A stretch of DNA of 64,000 nucleotides, from contig NZ_JAKRNU010000001.1 of the NCBI RefSeq assembly GCF_022346545.1, forward strand, positions 62,001 through 126,000, written 5' to 3'. Positions 9,200 to 18,106 of this stretch are shown one piece after another. The notes beneath the pieces were generated by a model. It was not told the DNA's origin. It worked only from the letters and a program-made list of their open reading frames with translations, and did not search any database. The DNA is from Sporosarcina sp. ACRSM. Its GTDB lineage: Bacteria > Bacillota > Bacilli > Bacillales_A > Planococcaceae. Every line of letters starts with the position of its first letter. Position 1 is the stretch's first letter. The translations under genes were made by a program, and so were the position numbers.

Positions 9200-10300
9200 T
9201 TAGCATTCCTCCAATAACAATTCAACAAATGGTGGTAAAGCTAAACTTTCATCTTTATAAGTTTCCTTAATTGCAGCAATCCTAGCTTTAAAAACCTGAC
9301 TTTCTTCGATTCGATACAGCTGTTCCCACAAAGCTCGGGATCTGTTTTTGAATTGTGAATATTCCAGTAATTCCAACGAGTATAATGCATTCCATGCTGC
9401 AATTTCCCCAGTTATTAAAATCCCGCCAATATTGGTAATTCCGGCAGCATTTCCTGCTACATAGACGGAGGTGTTCGTTGTCTCCAAAGAATTATAATAC
9501 TTTGGGAAAAGGCCGCCCAAGTCTTCTTGATATGCTAATTGGCAACTAAGTATTTCAAATGCTTCCAATATTGGGCTTAACCTATTTCCTATACAAACTA
9601 AATCAACCATATGTTCTTCTTCGATTCCATCTATATTTAGTACAACTTTTTCTACTTCATTAACACCTGTTGCACTAATAATAGTGGCATTAGAAACTAC
9701 ACGTATCCCAACATTTTTAGCTTCGTGGAACAACTCAACATCGTAATTCCCCTTAGCAACTATAGCCTTAATATTAACACCGCATGATTCGAGTTGTTTA
9801 CCAACCTCTAATGAAAACTCATTAAATCCAAGAATAATGGCTTCATTCCCCGGAAGAACATGTTCACGATTAAGCAAAATTTGAGCTGCACCAATTGTCA
9901 TTACTCCCGGTAAAGTCCAACCAGGAAATATCGTCGCTTCCTCAGCTGCTCCAGTTGCGATAATCAGTTTCTTGTAAGTAATCGGGAATGTTTCTTTCCC
10001 ATTTGTTACGCCTATACTATTATTTTTATAAATCCCAATCATTGTATGTCTAAGCAGAAATGTAATTGGCAATGACTTAAGACGTTCATAAAAATCATCT
10101 ACCAGGCTGAATCCTCTTTGACTGTTAAATTCTCCAGGTAGGTTATTTAATATTTGTGTTTGTTGTTTTAACTGACCGCCAATAGTGATTGCCTCATCGA
10201 CAATTATTACATTAGCACCATGTGAAGCCGCAGTATACGCAGCATTTAAACCTGCTGGACCTGACCCGATTATTAATATATCTGTTTTAATTTTGACCAC
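9200..10300 (-). CDS. FAD-dependent alpha subunit of opine/amine dehydrogenase (HcnB/OoxA-like)
   Basis: A 366-residue pyridine-nucleotide-disulphide-oxidoreductase-fold protein. GSGPAGLNAA near residue 12 binds FAD, and the ATGA (about 113) and YVAGNAAG (about 278) motifs complete the FAD site. At the position of the second Rossmann motif it reads LGFNEFSLEVG instead of GxGxxG, so NAD(P) binding is probably lost, as is usual in this alpha-subunit family. The C-terminal BFD domain of classic homologues is absent and encoded by the next gene. The start overlaps the upstream [2Fe-2S] gene by 14 bases, consistent with a translationally coupled multi-subunit enzyme. Confidence 0.85.
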   Translation of the reverse strand: MVKIKTDILIIGSGPAGLNAAYTAASHGANVIIVDEAITIGGQLKQQTQILNNLPGEFNSQRGFSLVDDFYERLKSLPITFLLRHTMIGIYKNNSIGVTNGKETFPITYKKLIIATGAAEEATIFPGWTLPGVMTIGAAQILLNREHVLPGNEAIILGFNEFSLEVGKQLESCGVNIKAIVAKGNYDVELFHEAKNVGIRVVSNATIISATGVNEVEKVVLNIDGIEEEHMVDLVCIGNRLSPILEAFEILSCQLAYQEDLGGLFPKYYNSLETTNTSVYVAGNAAGITNIGGILITGEIAAWNALYSLELLEYSQFKNRSRALWEQLYRIEESQVFKARIAAIKETYKDESLALPPFVELLLEEC

Positions 10301-10604
10301 TCCTTACAGTTGGATCAGAGTTATTAGCCTCAATAACCATACCTTCCTCAACTAATGTCATACAGCTTAATACATGATCTAAACCGTTAACTGTAACAAA
10401 ACAACTCGTACATCTTCCATTTGCGCAAAATAATCCTCTAGGTTTGTGAAACTTCCGGCTAACTCCTAATTTTTTTATTCCATTTGCAAATAACGCTGCA
10501 GCTAGAGTCTGCCCCTCTCTGGCTATAAAAGTTTGCCCTTGATAAGTAAATGTAATATCTTTATTAAAATGATTATTCATAATAGGGTGTTCGTTAATAT
10601 GCAT
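10287..10604 (-). CDS. [2Fe-2S] ferredoxin-like small subunit (HcnA-type)
   Basis: About 105 residues, with the plant-type [2Fe-2S] arrangement C-x4-C-x2-C followed by a fourth Cys after about 12 residues (CANGRCTSC then LSC). It matches the Fer2_4 small subunits of HcnABC-like and sarcosine-oxidase-like amine dehydrogenases, including the FKPRG-like KFHKPRGLFC lead-in. The chosen start, MHINEH, follows AAAGGTGAT at good spacing; a longer frame to 10643 has no ribosome site. It probably relays electrons between the flavins of the complex. It is the first gene of the overlapping four-gene set. Confidence 0.85.
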   Translation of the reverse strand: MHINEHPIMNNHFNKDITFTYQGQTFIAREGQTLAAALFANGIKKLGVSRKFHKPRGLFCANGRCTSCFVTVNGLDHVLSCMTLVEEGMVIEANNSDPTVRSGQN

Positions 10605-10662
10605 AATAATCACCTTTAGATTAGTATTTTTCAACTTTAACATTGCGCGATTAATAAACTAA

Positions 10663-11778
10663 CTAAACTAAAATTGCACGTTGTGGATTATATGGCGTTA
10701 AATCTAAATCGACAGGCTCTTCCTGAATAATTTTTGCAGCCAGCATTCCAACATACGGACCCATTGTTAAGCCTGAAGAACCCAATCCAGTTGCTAATAT
10801 AAGCCCTTTTACTGAATCTATCGGCCCAATGACTGGTAACGCATCAGGTCCAGTAGGCCTGAATCCTATCCGCACTTCCTCAAGTGAACCTGTTCTTAAT
10901 CTTGGTGCGATACTAAGCCCTTCAGCAATCACTTCACTAATTCCTGCGACTGTTGTTCTATAGTCAAAACCTGATCCTACTTCTCTTGTGGCTCCCACAA
11001 CAACACGTGAATCATCAAAAGCTAACATATAATAACTAGATTCGGGTAATATGACAGGCCAATTCGAAGTATCATGACCCATCATTTTCAAATGTACAAT
11101 TTGTCCCCGTTCTGGTTCTACCTGTAATTTAATTCCCAAGGGCACTAATAGAGACGGCGCCCACGCTCCCGCTGCTATTAGGACAGAATCTGCAAACTTT
11201 CTTTCACCGTTTACTGTTACGCCTATAACTTGATTCTCTTCATAAACCAGTCTGGCTTCACCATTAATAATTTCCACACCGCTCTTTACTGAAGCCCGTC
11301 TAATAGTATCTACCAGTGATTTCCCCTCTACTCGCATAGCCCCCGATACATAAACGGCCCCTAAACTCTTTTCTAATGGTGGAAAAAATCCCCGTGCTTG
11401 TGCAGGATTCAATATTAAAATATCACCAATTTCAGGTGCATTTTTTCTTCTAGTTTTCAAAGTTCCTTCTATTTCATTTAGTTTTTCAGTATGAATACTA
11501 ACGTACAAAGCCCCTGTTTTTTTATATCCATCCACTTTTTCCCCATCGGCTTCTAATTCCGAAATTAAAGCAGGATAATATTTCGCACCTAACCGTGCTA
11601 TTTCGTACCAATCATTAGACTGTATTCTATGATTCCATGGACATACAATACCCGCCCCAGCTGAGGATGCTTTACCTTCGTGCGCTTTGTCTATTAGTAT
11701 TACGTCTCTCCCTTTTTTCGCTAAAGTATAAGCCGCAGTTACACCAACAATTCCACCTCCGATTACGATTACACTCAT
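10663..11778 (-). CDS. DAO-family FAD oxidoreductase (DadA-like)
   Basis: A 371-residue flavoprotein with GGGIVGVTAAY at its N-terminus and a C-terminal RPTGPDALPVIGP motif typical of D-amino-acid dehydrogenase/glycine oxidase relatives. It is a second, distinct DAO paralogue in the operon, separated by about 60 bases from the ferredoxin gene and about 60 bases downstream of the importer genes. A second amine-oxidising step is plausible, for example oxidation of a D-amino acid or secondary amine released by the first enzyme. Cytoplasmic or membrane-associated; substrate not predictable. Confidence 0.85.
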   Translation of the reverse strand: MSVIVIGGGIVGVTAAYTLAKKGRDVILIDKAHEGKASSAGAGIVCPWNHRIQSNDWYEIARLGAKYYPALISELEADGEKVDGYKKTGALYVSIHTEKLNEIEGTLKTRRKNAPEIGDILILNPAQARGFFPPLEKSLGAVYVSGAMRVEGKSLVDTIRRASVKSGVEIINGEARLVYEENQVIGVTVNGERKFADSVLIAAGAWAPSLLVPLGIKLQVEPERGQIVHLKMMGHDTSNWPVILPESSYYMLAFDDSRVVVGATREVGSGFDYRTTVAGISEVIAEGLSIAPRLRTGSLEEVRIGFRPTGPDALPVIGPIDSVKGLILATGLGSSGLTMGPYVGMLAAKIIQEEPVDLDLTPYNPQRAILV

Positions 11779-11836
11779 TCCAACACTCCTGTTCTAGTTA
11801 ATATGAAATTTATAAGCTATCCTTTTTCTGAATAAT

Positions 11837-12640
11837 TCATTTCCCACTCGAAGCAAACATCTTCCCAACACCTAATATTCTTTCAATAAATATCATTAGA
11901 ACAATTGTTATGATAATTATTACACTCGAAACAGAAGTAATTATTGGATCATATTGATACTGCATATACGTAAATATTCGAACTGGAAGTGTCACAACAT
12001 CTGTACTAATAATAAATAATGCAATTGTTAAATCATCAAACGATGTAATAAATGCAAATATTGCACCACCTATTACACCTGATTTAATGACTGGTAAAGT
12101 AATTTGAAAAAACACTCTTGAATTGCTTGCGCCTAAATTCATAGCCGCTTGTTCAATGGATTGATTAAATCCAACTAAACTTGCTACTACTAATCTCATG
12201 ACAAAGGGTACTGAGATGATTACATGGCCGATTATTAAGGCAAATGGGCTAGTTGCCATTCCAATCCAAGAGTAGAATTGCAAAAGAGCGACTGCAAATA
12301 CTACCGAAGGAATCAATAATGGCGATCCTATTAGTTGAACAATTAATGCTTTTGCAGCGAATTCATGCCGTACAACCGCAAGGGATGCTAATGTTCCTAT
12401 TACCATGGAAATAAGCGCGGTTCCTAATGCAACTGTCACACTAAGCATTAAAGATTCCATGAACTCTGGATGGTTTATCAGTTCTGTATACCACCTAAGC
12501 GTTAATCCCTCTGGCGGGAAAACAATATACTCGGTCTTCGTTAATGAAGAAGATAATATGACAATTATTGGAGCTAGCAAAAATATATAAGTTAAAGTAC
12601 AGACAAAATTTAAAAGTATTTTCGGCAGGCGCTTTTTCAT
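11837..12640 (-). CDS. ABC importer permease (PotC-like)
   Basis: A 267-residue inner-membrane permease with six predicted helices and the EAA-loop of binding-protein-dependent importers (QAAMNLGASNSRVFFQITLPVI, about residues 160-182). It belongs to the polyamine/opine/iron branch (PotC, AgaC-like). It abuts the second permease gene with a one-base overlap. It forms the channel with its partner and is powered by the ATPase encoded further upstream. The cargo is presumably the substrate of the adjacent dehydrogenase. Confidence 0.88.
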   Translation of the reverse strand: MKKRLPKILLNFVCTLTYIFLLAPIIVILSSSLTKTEYIVFPPEGLTLRWYTELINHPEFMESLMLSVTVALGTALISMVIGTLASLAVVRHEFAAKALIVQLIGSPLLIPSVVFAVALLQFYSWIGMATSPFALIIGHVIISVPFVMRLVVASLVGFNQSIEQAAMNLGASNSRVFFQITLPVIKSGVIGGAIFAFITSFDDLTIALFIISTDVVTLPVRIFTYMQYQYDPIITSVSSVIIIITIVLMIFIERILGVGKMFASSGK

Positions 12641-13557
12641 TATTGGATAGCAACTCCTTTTTCTACCCTATTAAGTATTCTGCTGTAAATGACGATTGTA
12701 ATAGTTGCAATCAGAACTAATAAGAATCCAATTGCTGCTCCATATGGCCAATTTGCCATAGTAGCAACCTGCTCATATGTTAAATAAGCCATCACTTTTA
12801 CTTGTGGACCACCAAGAATTGCTGGGGTAACAAACGAACTAACGCCTAAACTAAACACCATAACTGAACCTGCGAAAATCCCTGGCAGCGTTAAAGGGAA
12901 AAATACTGAAAAAAATGTTCTGAGAGGGTTTGCGCCTAAGCTTTGCGAGGCTTTAATTACTGACGGATCAATCCTTTCAATAGAACCCATAATACTTAAT
13001 ACCATGTACGGAAATAATACATGTGCCAACCCCAATATGACGCTAAATTCCGAATATAAAAGCGTTAAGGGTTGGCTTATGATTCCTAAATCCATTAAGG
13101 TTTTATTAATAACCCCATTATTGGATAAGACAATTACCCATCCATAATTACGGATAACCATACTAATAAGTAATGGTGATAATACAAGTAAAGTTAAGTA
13201 ATTTTTTAATCTGCCACTAGCTCGTGATATTTGATATGCTACTGGAAAAGAAATAACAATAGTTATAACTGTTGTTACTAATGCTATTTTTATTGTTCTC
13301 CAAAGTACTTCCAAGTAAAAAGGATCGGATAGGAATTTTAAATAGTTTTGGAGTGTCCATTGATCACCAACACCCAAACTTGCATCAAAGGTTTTGAAAC
13401 TCATCACGAGGAGAACGATTAAAGGTAGAACAAAAAAGAAAAGAAAAATACCAAGTGTTGGGAGTAATAGTAACCAAGCATCCAGTCTCTTCCTTTTCCA
13501 TTTTTTCTTCTGCTGCTCTATTAATAGCTCATGATTTGATTTCACTTGTAAATGCAT
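12640..13557 (-). CDS. ABC importer permease (PotB-like)
   Basis: A 305-residue permease with a basic, 28-residue cytoplasmic N-terminal extension, six helices and an EAA loop (KASQSLGANPLRTFFSVFFPLT). It pairs with the PotC-like protein. The ATPase gene ends 10 bases upstream, so permeases, ATPase and binding protein form one transcript. Members of this subfamily carry spermidine/putrescine, opines, or small organic acids, so family alone does not fix the cargo. Confidence 0.88.
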   Translation of the reverse strand: MHLQVKSNHELLIEQQKKKWKRKRLDAWLLLLPTLGIFLFFFVLPLIVLLVMSFKTFDASLGVGDQWTLQNYLKFLSDPFYLEVLWRTIKIALVTTVITIVISFPVAYQISRASGRLKNYLTLLVLSPLLISMVIRNYGWVIVLSNNGVINKTLMDLGIISQPLTLLYSEFSVILGLAHVLFPYMVLSIMGSIERIDPSVIKASQSLGANPLRTFFSVFFPLTLPGIFAGSVMVFSLGVSSFVTPAILGGPQVKVMAYLTYEQVATMANWPYGAAIGFLLVLIATITIVIYSRILNRVEKGVAIQ

Positions 13558-13566
13558 TTGAAATTG

Positions 13567-14643
13567 TCACCTTCCTTTTCTAAGTAACAAATCATCTGGA
13601 TTCAAGTGCACAATTACCGTAGATTCTTCTTGAATTTGGCTAGGATTTAACACCGTATTGGAAATATCTGCAATAAGTTGCTCCCCGTTCACTTTTAAAA
13701 AGTATCGAGTCCTTGCGCCAAGGAACATTTTTTTATCAACCTTCATTTCAATTCCTGTATCTTCTTCAGTATTTCTAAAATTAACAATTTGAACTTTTTC
13801 AGGTCTAATAAAGAAATTAAGCATAGTATCCTGTGATGAATCACTTGGAATGATAAGCTCCTTGCCGAAGAAAAGAATTTTCGACTTATTATCTTTATAG
13901 ACTTCTAGTACCTTTCCTTTTACTTGATTAACTTCTCCAATAAACTCTGAAACAAAATCAGTTTTCGGATTATTGTAAATTGCTGAAGGGATATCTACTT
14001 GCTCAATTCTTCCATCATACATAACTGCAATTCGATCAGATATGGCTAGTGCTTCCTCTTGGTCATGAGTGACAAATATCGTTGTGATACCAACCTTTTT
14101 TTGAATATCCACTATTTCCTCGCGCATTTCTTGACGCAGTTTTGCATCTAGATTACTTAATGGTTCATCTAACAATAGAAGTTTGGGTTTAATTACCAAT
14201 GCCCTTGCTAGAGAAACGCGTTGTTGTTGTCCTCCTGAAAGCTCTTTTGGATACCTGTTCTCATATCCAGCTAACCGGACCATTTCCAATCCTTCTAGGA
14301 CCCTTTTGCGAATTTCTTGTTTCTTTACTTTTCTTATCTTCAATCCATATGCAACATTATCAAAAACCGTCATATGAGGGAATAAAGCATAATTTTGAAA
14401 TACCATCCCCATCTCTCTTTTATGAGGAGGCAGGAGGTGGACAGACTCCCCCGCCACCTCAATCTTCCCCCTGTCAACCTCTAAAAAACCTGCAATCATA
14501 TTTAGTGTTGTCGACTTTCCGCATCCAGATGGACCAAGGAAAGACATTATTTCACCTTCTTTTATCTCCAAACTCAAGTCTTTTACTACTTCTGTTTTGT
14601 TAAAAGATTTCCTGATGTTCTCAAGCTTTAAATAACTACTCAT
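13567..14643 (-). CDS. ABC importer ATPase (PotA-like, with TOBE domain)
   Basis: A 358-residue ATPase: Walker A GPSGCGKST (about 37-45), Q-loop MGMVFQNYALFPHMTV, signature LSGGQQQR, Walker B LLLLDEP and a switch His (THDQEEAL). The C-terminal 110 residues form a TOBE-type regulatory domain, as in PotA and MalK-like importers. It energises the two permeases encoded downstream. The intact catalytic motifs argue the importer is functional. Confidence 0.92.
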   Translation of the reverse strand: MSSYLKLENIRKSFNKTEVVKDLSLEIKEGEIMSFLGPSGCGKSTTLNMIAGFLEVDRGKIEVAGESVHLLPPHKREMGMVFQNYALFPHMTVFDNVAYGLKIRKVKKQEIRKRVLEGLEMVRLAGYENRYPKELSGGQQQRVSLARALVIKPKLLLLDEPLSNLDAKLRQEMREEIVDIQKKVGITTIFVTHDQEEALAISDRIAVMYDGRIEQVDIPSAIYNNPKTDFVSEFIGEVNQVKGKVLEVYKDNKSKILFFGKELIIPSDSSQDTMLNFFIRPEKVQIVNFRNTEEDTGIEMKVDKKMFLGARTRYFLKVNGEQLIADISNTVLNPSQIQEESTVIVHLNPDDLLLRKGR

Positions 14644-14658
14644 TCCAAAATCCCTCCT

Positions 14659-15738
14659 TCAGTTAGCAATCTCAATCTCTTTGCTTACCCGTTCAGTCCA
14701 TTCTGCGCGTTTAGAATTTACAAGGTCCCAATCTATTTTAATAAGTTTATCTATATCTTGGACTTTATCAACTATGCTATCATCCAACTCAACATCTTTA
14801 TTAACCGGTGCATTTGATAAATGTTCAGCAAATAGTTGTTGAGCTTCTTCTCCTAAAAGGAAATCTACAAACTTTTGTGCCAACTCTTCGTTCGGAGCAT
14901 TTTTAACTACATTAGCTGTAGCAATTAAAGCTGGAGCACCTTCTTCTGGAATCACATATTCAATAGGGAATCCTGTATCTTGCAGTAAGTAAACTCGACT
15001 ACTTCCCCAAGCACTTGCAACCGCTTGACCTTGCAAGAAAAAGTTGGAAACATCGGCAGTTGTATCAAATGTAATCGCATTATCAGCAATTTCTTTTAAT
15101 CTTTCAAATCCAGGTTCAATATTTTCTATACTTCCTCCATTTGAGATAGCACTCATGATCAGTAAATGAACCCCGTAAGTGTTAGCAATTGAAGGTAATA
15201 CTATCTGTCCTTTAAATTTCGGGTCTGCTAAGTCATTCCAAGACTTAAGCGGTTCCCATCCATTTTTTTCAAACTTCTCTTTGTCATAAGCTAGACCCGT
15301 TGAAATGACACCAAACCCAACCCCAAGGTTATCTTCAAATTTTGCAATTTCATAAACGTTATTTAAGTTTTGTACAATGTCTTCATTTAAGGAGGCAATT
15401 AGGTCAAAAGATCTTGCCTGTGCTTGAGGGCCGTCATCTAATAAAGCAACATCGATTTGAGGACTATTTTTTTGTGCTTTTAACTTTGCTAACGTATCCG
15501 TGGAAGATCCAGTAATATATTTGACGGTGACCCCCTCATTCTCCTTTTCAAATTGAGGAATTAAGACTTCTTTAATTTTTTGTTCATAACTCCCACCATA
15601 ACCAGCAAGCATAAGTGTTTTATTATCTTTATCACTAGAAGATTTTTTTTCTTCACCATCTGCCGTGCTGCTACATGCAGAAGCAATCACTAGTAATAAA
15701 CAAAGCAATGTGACAAGGTAATTTTTTCTCTTCATCAT
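14659..15738 (-). CDS. Extracellular solute-binding lipoprotein (PotD-like)
   Basis: A 359-residue substrate-binding lipoprotein with a lipobox ending SAC about residue 22, then a Ser/Asp-rich linker. The periplasmic-binding-fold body has LAGYGGSYEQKIKEVL early and AWGSSRVYLLQ later, as in the spermidine/putrescine-opine group (SBP_bac_8-like). It captures the substrate for the PotABC-like importer. It starts the importer gene group; the 304-base gap upstream (15739-16041) is AT-rich with no gene seen, but may contain a promoter. Confidence 0.88.
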   Translation of the reverse strand: MMKRKNYLVTLLCLLLVIASACSSTADGEEKKSSSDKDNKTLMLAGYGGSYEQKIKEVLIPQFEKENEGVTVKYITGSSTDTLAKLKAQKNSPQIDVALLDDGPQAQARSFDLIASLNEDIVQNLNNVYEIAKFEDNLGVGFGVISTGLAYDKEKFEKNGWEPLKSWNDLADPKFKGQIVLPSIANTYGVHLLIMSAISNGGSIENIEPGFERLKEIADNAITFDTTADVSNFFLQGQAVASAWGSSRVYLLQDTGFPIEYVIPEEGAPALIATANVVKNAPNEELAQKFVDFLLGEEAQQLFAEHLSNAPVNKDVELDDSIVDKVQDIDKLIKIDWDLVNSKRAEWTERVSKEIEIAN

Positions 15739-16041
15739 ATTTTCCTCCTTAAATTTTCACGGATAAAGTATTTAAACAATAATTTGGTAGGATATCCTTT
15801 CTAACAACATTTCTAAATTAAAAATAAAGGGATTAATACTACGACCAAATACCAATTTGTAAATATTCTGTAAATTTAAATTAAAATTAAATTGCGATAT
15901 TCATAACAATTCAACTAAATAATCTTAGTGATTGTACATTAACAAAAAGGGATGTGTGGCTCTTTCTTAATAGTCGCTTTCTCCAACAAGACAACCCTAA
16001 CTATAAAGTAAATTTTTCGCCAAGACATTATTTCATTACCA

Positions 16042-17037
16042 TCAAACGAATGAAAACGAGCTTCCGATACCTTTTTTAACTGCCCTTTCATATACGACTT
16101 GAGCAACTGCAATGTCCAAAGCGCCAGTTCCAATTAATAAGGCAATCGTGATATCATCATTTTTAATTTCAGATATTTTACCGACAACTAAATCTCCCAC
16201 AGTTCCTTTGATATCGTCTGCGGTAAATTGATTCGTGTCGCTTAATTTTTTCAAAGCTCCTCGATGTAGACATTGCTCAACATGATCAACGATAATATTA
16301 TCAGCACCTAAGATCAAATCATCTTCAACCTCTTGATATGAGCCTAACGGAAATATTATTGTACCGGGTTGAATCCACTCTTTTTTTATAAACGGTTCCT
16401 TCGCCTGCGTAACAGCTACAATGACATTTGCCTGAGCTACCTCTTTAGGGTCCGATACGGCATGAATATCTCCCTCGACATATTCACTCATCTCTTCTTT
16501 AAACGCTTCAGCTGCTTCTGGATGAATATCATAAACAAAAAGCTCTTTAATTTTAAAGTTTTCAGCGATAGCCATTGTTTGTGTTCTTCCTTGAGCTCCT
16601 GCACCATAAAGCCCTAATGAAATTGACTTTGAATCCTTCTTCAAATATTTAAGGGTAATCGAAGTTTGCGAACCAGTTCTTAAATTTGTAATATGTGCAC
16701 CATCTAAAACTGCTGTAAAATTACCAATTTCCGGATTAATCAACATAATTAACGAGGTAATAAAAGGTAATCCTCTTTTTTGTCGTTCTCCTAATAGACC
16801 GCCTGCCCATTTAATACCCGCAGTATCTAACCAACCTACATATGCCGGCATTGCATTCATAAACCCTTGATATGAAGGAAAAGAAGACTGCTCTCCTAAA
16901 TCTAAACCTACTTTTGCTGGATTAATAGTCGTCCCTTCTCCAAAACCAATAAAAGTTTGTTCGCATATTTCAACTACATCTTTAATTGTTATCAATTCCT
17001 TGATTGATTCTTGTGATAATAAAAATGTTTCTTCCAT
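16042..17037 (-). CDS. Ornithine cyclodeaminase/mu-crystallin family NAD(P) enzyme
   Basis: A 331-residue member of the OCD/mu-crystallin family, with the family substrate-site motifs KWAGG (about 76) and NLRTGS (about 118) and a Rossmann GAGAQG motif (about 145). The region that in true ornithine cyclodeaminase reads GSD-P-K-EL is here PLGSYQEVEDDL, so ornithine is an unlikely substrate. A ketimine reductase, iminosuccinate or pyrroline-carboxylate reductase, or an N-alkyl amino acid dehydrogenase would fit the context. It is the first gene of the operon leading to the importer and dehydrogenase, and a probable GntR operator lies 87 bases upstream. Confidence 0.82.
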   Translation of the reverse strand: MEETFLLSQESIKELITIKDVVEICEQTFIGFGEGTTINPAKVGLDLGEQSSFPSYQGFMNAMPAYVGWLDTAGIKWAGGLLGERQKRGLPFITSLIMLINPEIGNFTAVLDGAHITNLRTGSQTSITLKYLKKDSKSISLGLYGAGAQGRTQTMAIAENFKIKELFVYDIHPEAAEAFKEEMSEYVEGDIHAVSDPKEVAQANVIVAVTQAKEPFIKKEWIQPGTIIFPLGSYQEVEDDLILGADNIIVDHVEQCLHRGALKKLSDTNQFTADDIKGTVGDLVVGKISEIKNDDITIALLIGTGALDIAVAQVVYERAVKKGIGSSFSFV

Positions 17038-17123
17038 TCTTCTTCCTCCAATTATCCATATTATTTAATTACTACTAGGTTCAATGTTAAAAATCATTGT
17101 ATATTTTATATATAGAATATACA

Positions 17124-17145
17124 AAAATTATAATGTTATAATTTT
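17124..17145. promoter_or_regulatory. Probable GntR operator upstream of the OCD-family gene
   Basis: AAAATTATAA-TG-TTATAATTTT is a perfect 10-2-10 inverted repeat. The string ATTATAA-T-GTTATAA-T-TTTATA matches the palindrome at 19595-19624 at 20 of 23 aligned positions. Both sites precede transcripts flanking the gntR gene. Confidence 0.6.
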
Positions 17146-17204
17146 ATAGTATTGAAGAGAACTTTAACTATACTTAAAAGTATTAATTATCTCTTCCAAT
17201 AACC

Positions 17205-17927
17205 TTATAATGTAACCTCAATAAAGTAATTAAAATTATCCTTTTTGATAACGAAATAGGAATACTCAACTAATGCATCATTTACATTAAAAGTATACCT
17301 TTCTAACACAAAAAGTTGTTGACCTATAGGTATATTTAAAATATCCGCTTCTTTTTCTCCGGCTAAAATTGTTGATATAAAAATTTTAGCTTTTTTTAAT
17401 TTCAAACCATACTTTTTAGTTAATACATTATAAATTAAATCTTCTTCTAATAATGATTGCTCTAGATTACCAGTACATTTTTGGGGTATATATGTGTATT
17501 CAATACTAACCGGAACTTCATTATCAAGCTTTACTCTGTTAATCGAGTAAATCAATTCAGATTCATCAACTTGGAGGGCTTTTCCAATTTTTACTCCCGC
17601 TTGCTTTAATTCGAAGCTAATTGTTTTATGTGGATAATCTTCCTCATTGTCATCTGTACTAATTAATGTAACCATTTTATTTATACTTTTCTCTTCTTTC
17701 TTATTTACAAATGTCCCCCTTCCTCTTTCTCTATATAACAGCCCCTCATTAACCAGCTCAAGAATACCTCTTTTAACTGTTATCGTACTAACGTCAAAAT
17801 AAGCAGCTAATTCTTTCTCTGTTGGTAGTTGGTATCCTGGCGGCCATTCCTCAGATAATAATTTTTCTTCTATTACATTTTTGACTTGTTGGTAATATGG
17901 AATATTTATGTTTTTATCAATACGCAC
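17205..17927 (-). CDS. GntR family transcriptional regulator (HutC/UTRA type)
   Basis: A 240-residue regulator: N-terminal winged helix-turn-helix (about 10-75; LPTEKELAAYFDVSTITVKRGI) and a C-terminal UTRA ligand-binding domain (about 95-235) with YSINRVKLDNEVPVSIE and LERYTF motifs. HutC-type members usually repress catabolic genes and are released by a pathway substrate. It sits between the split lyase genes and the OCD-importer-dehydrogenase operon, all on the minus strand. Two related palindromes in front of those units are its likely operators. AT-rich, like the rest of the cluster. Confidence 0.88.
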   Translation of the reverse strand: MRIDKNINIPYYQQVKNVIEEKLLSEEWPPGYQLPTEKELAAYFDVSTITVKRGILELVNEGLLYRERGRGTFVNKKEEKSINKMVTLISTDDNEEDYPHKTISFELKQAGVKIGKALQVDESELIYSINRVKLDNEVPVSIEYTYIPQKCTGNLEQSLLEEDLIYNVLTKKYGLKLKKAKIFISTILAGEKEADILNIPIGQQLFVLERYTFNVNDALVEYSYFVIKKDNFNYFIEVTL

Positions 17928-18106
17928 TGTTCTATCTCCTAGTTTTTATAATATTTTTTAATATGCTAATTTGGAATAGCTTTCTAATGGTTTAATAATA
18001 CCATACTTAAGTAACTTCCCTCTAAATCACATTAAGTATTCTGAAAACATTAGTTTGTATTCCTACTGTATCCGTTTTTTGGTTAAAACTAGGATTTTTA
18101 ATATAT

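Noticed and set aside
15939-16133. Frame overlapping the end of the OCD-family gene
   Set aside because: Different frame of the same strand, low complexity, no ribosome site.
16042-17037. Calling this gene ornithine cyclodeaminase
   Set aside because: The catalytic-Asp motif of true ornithine cyclodeaminase is not kept, so only the family is assigned.
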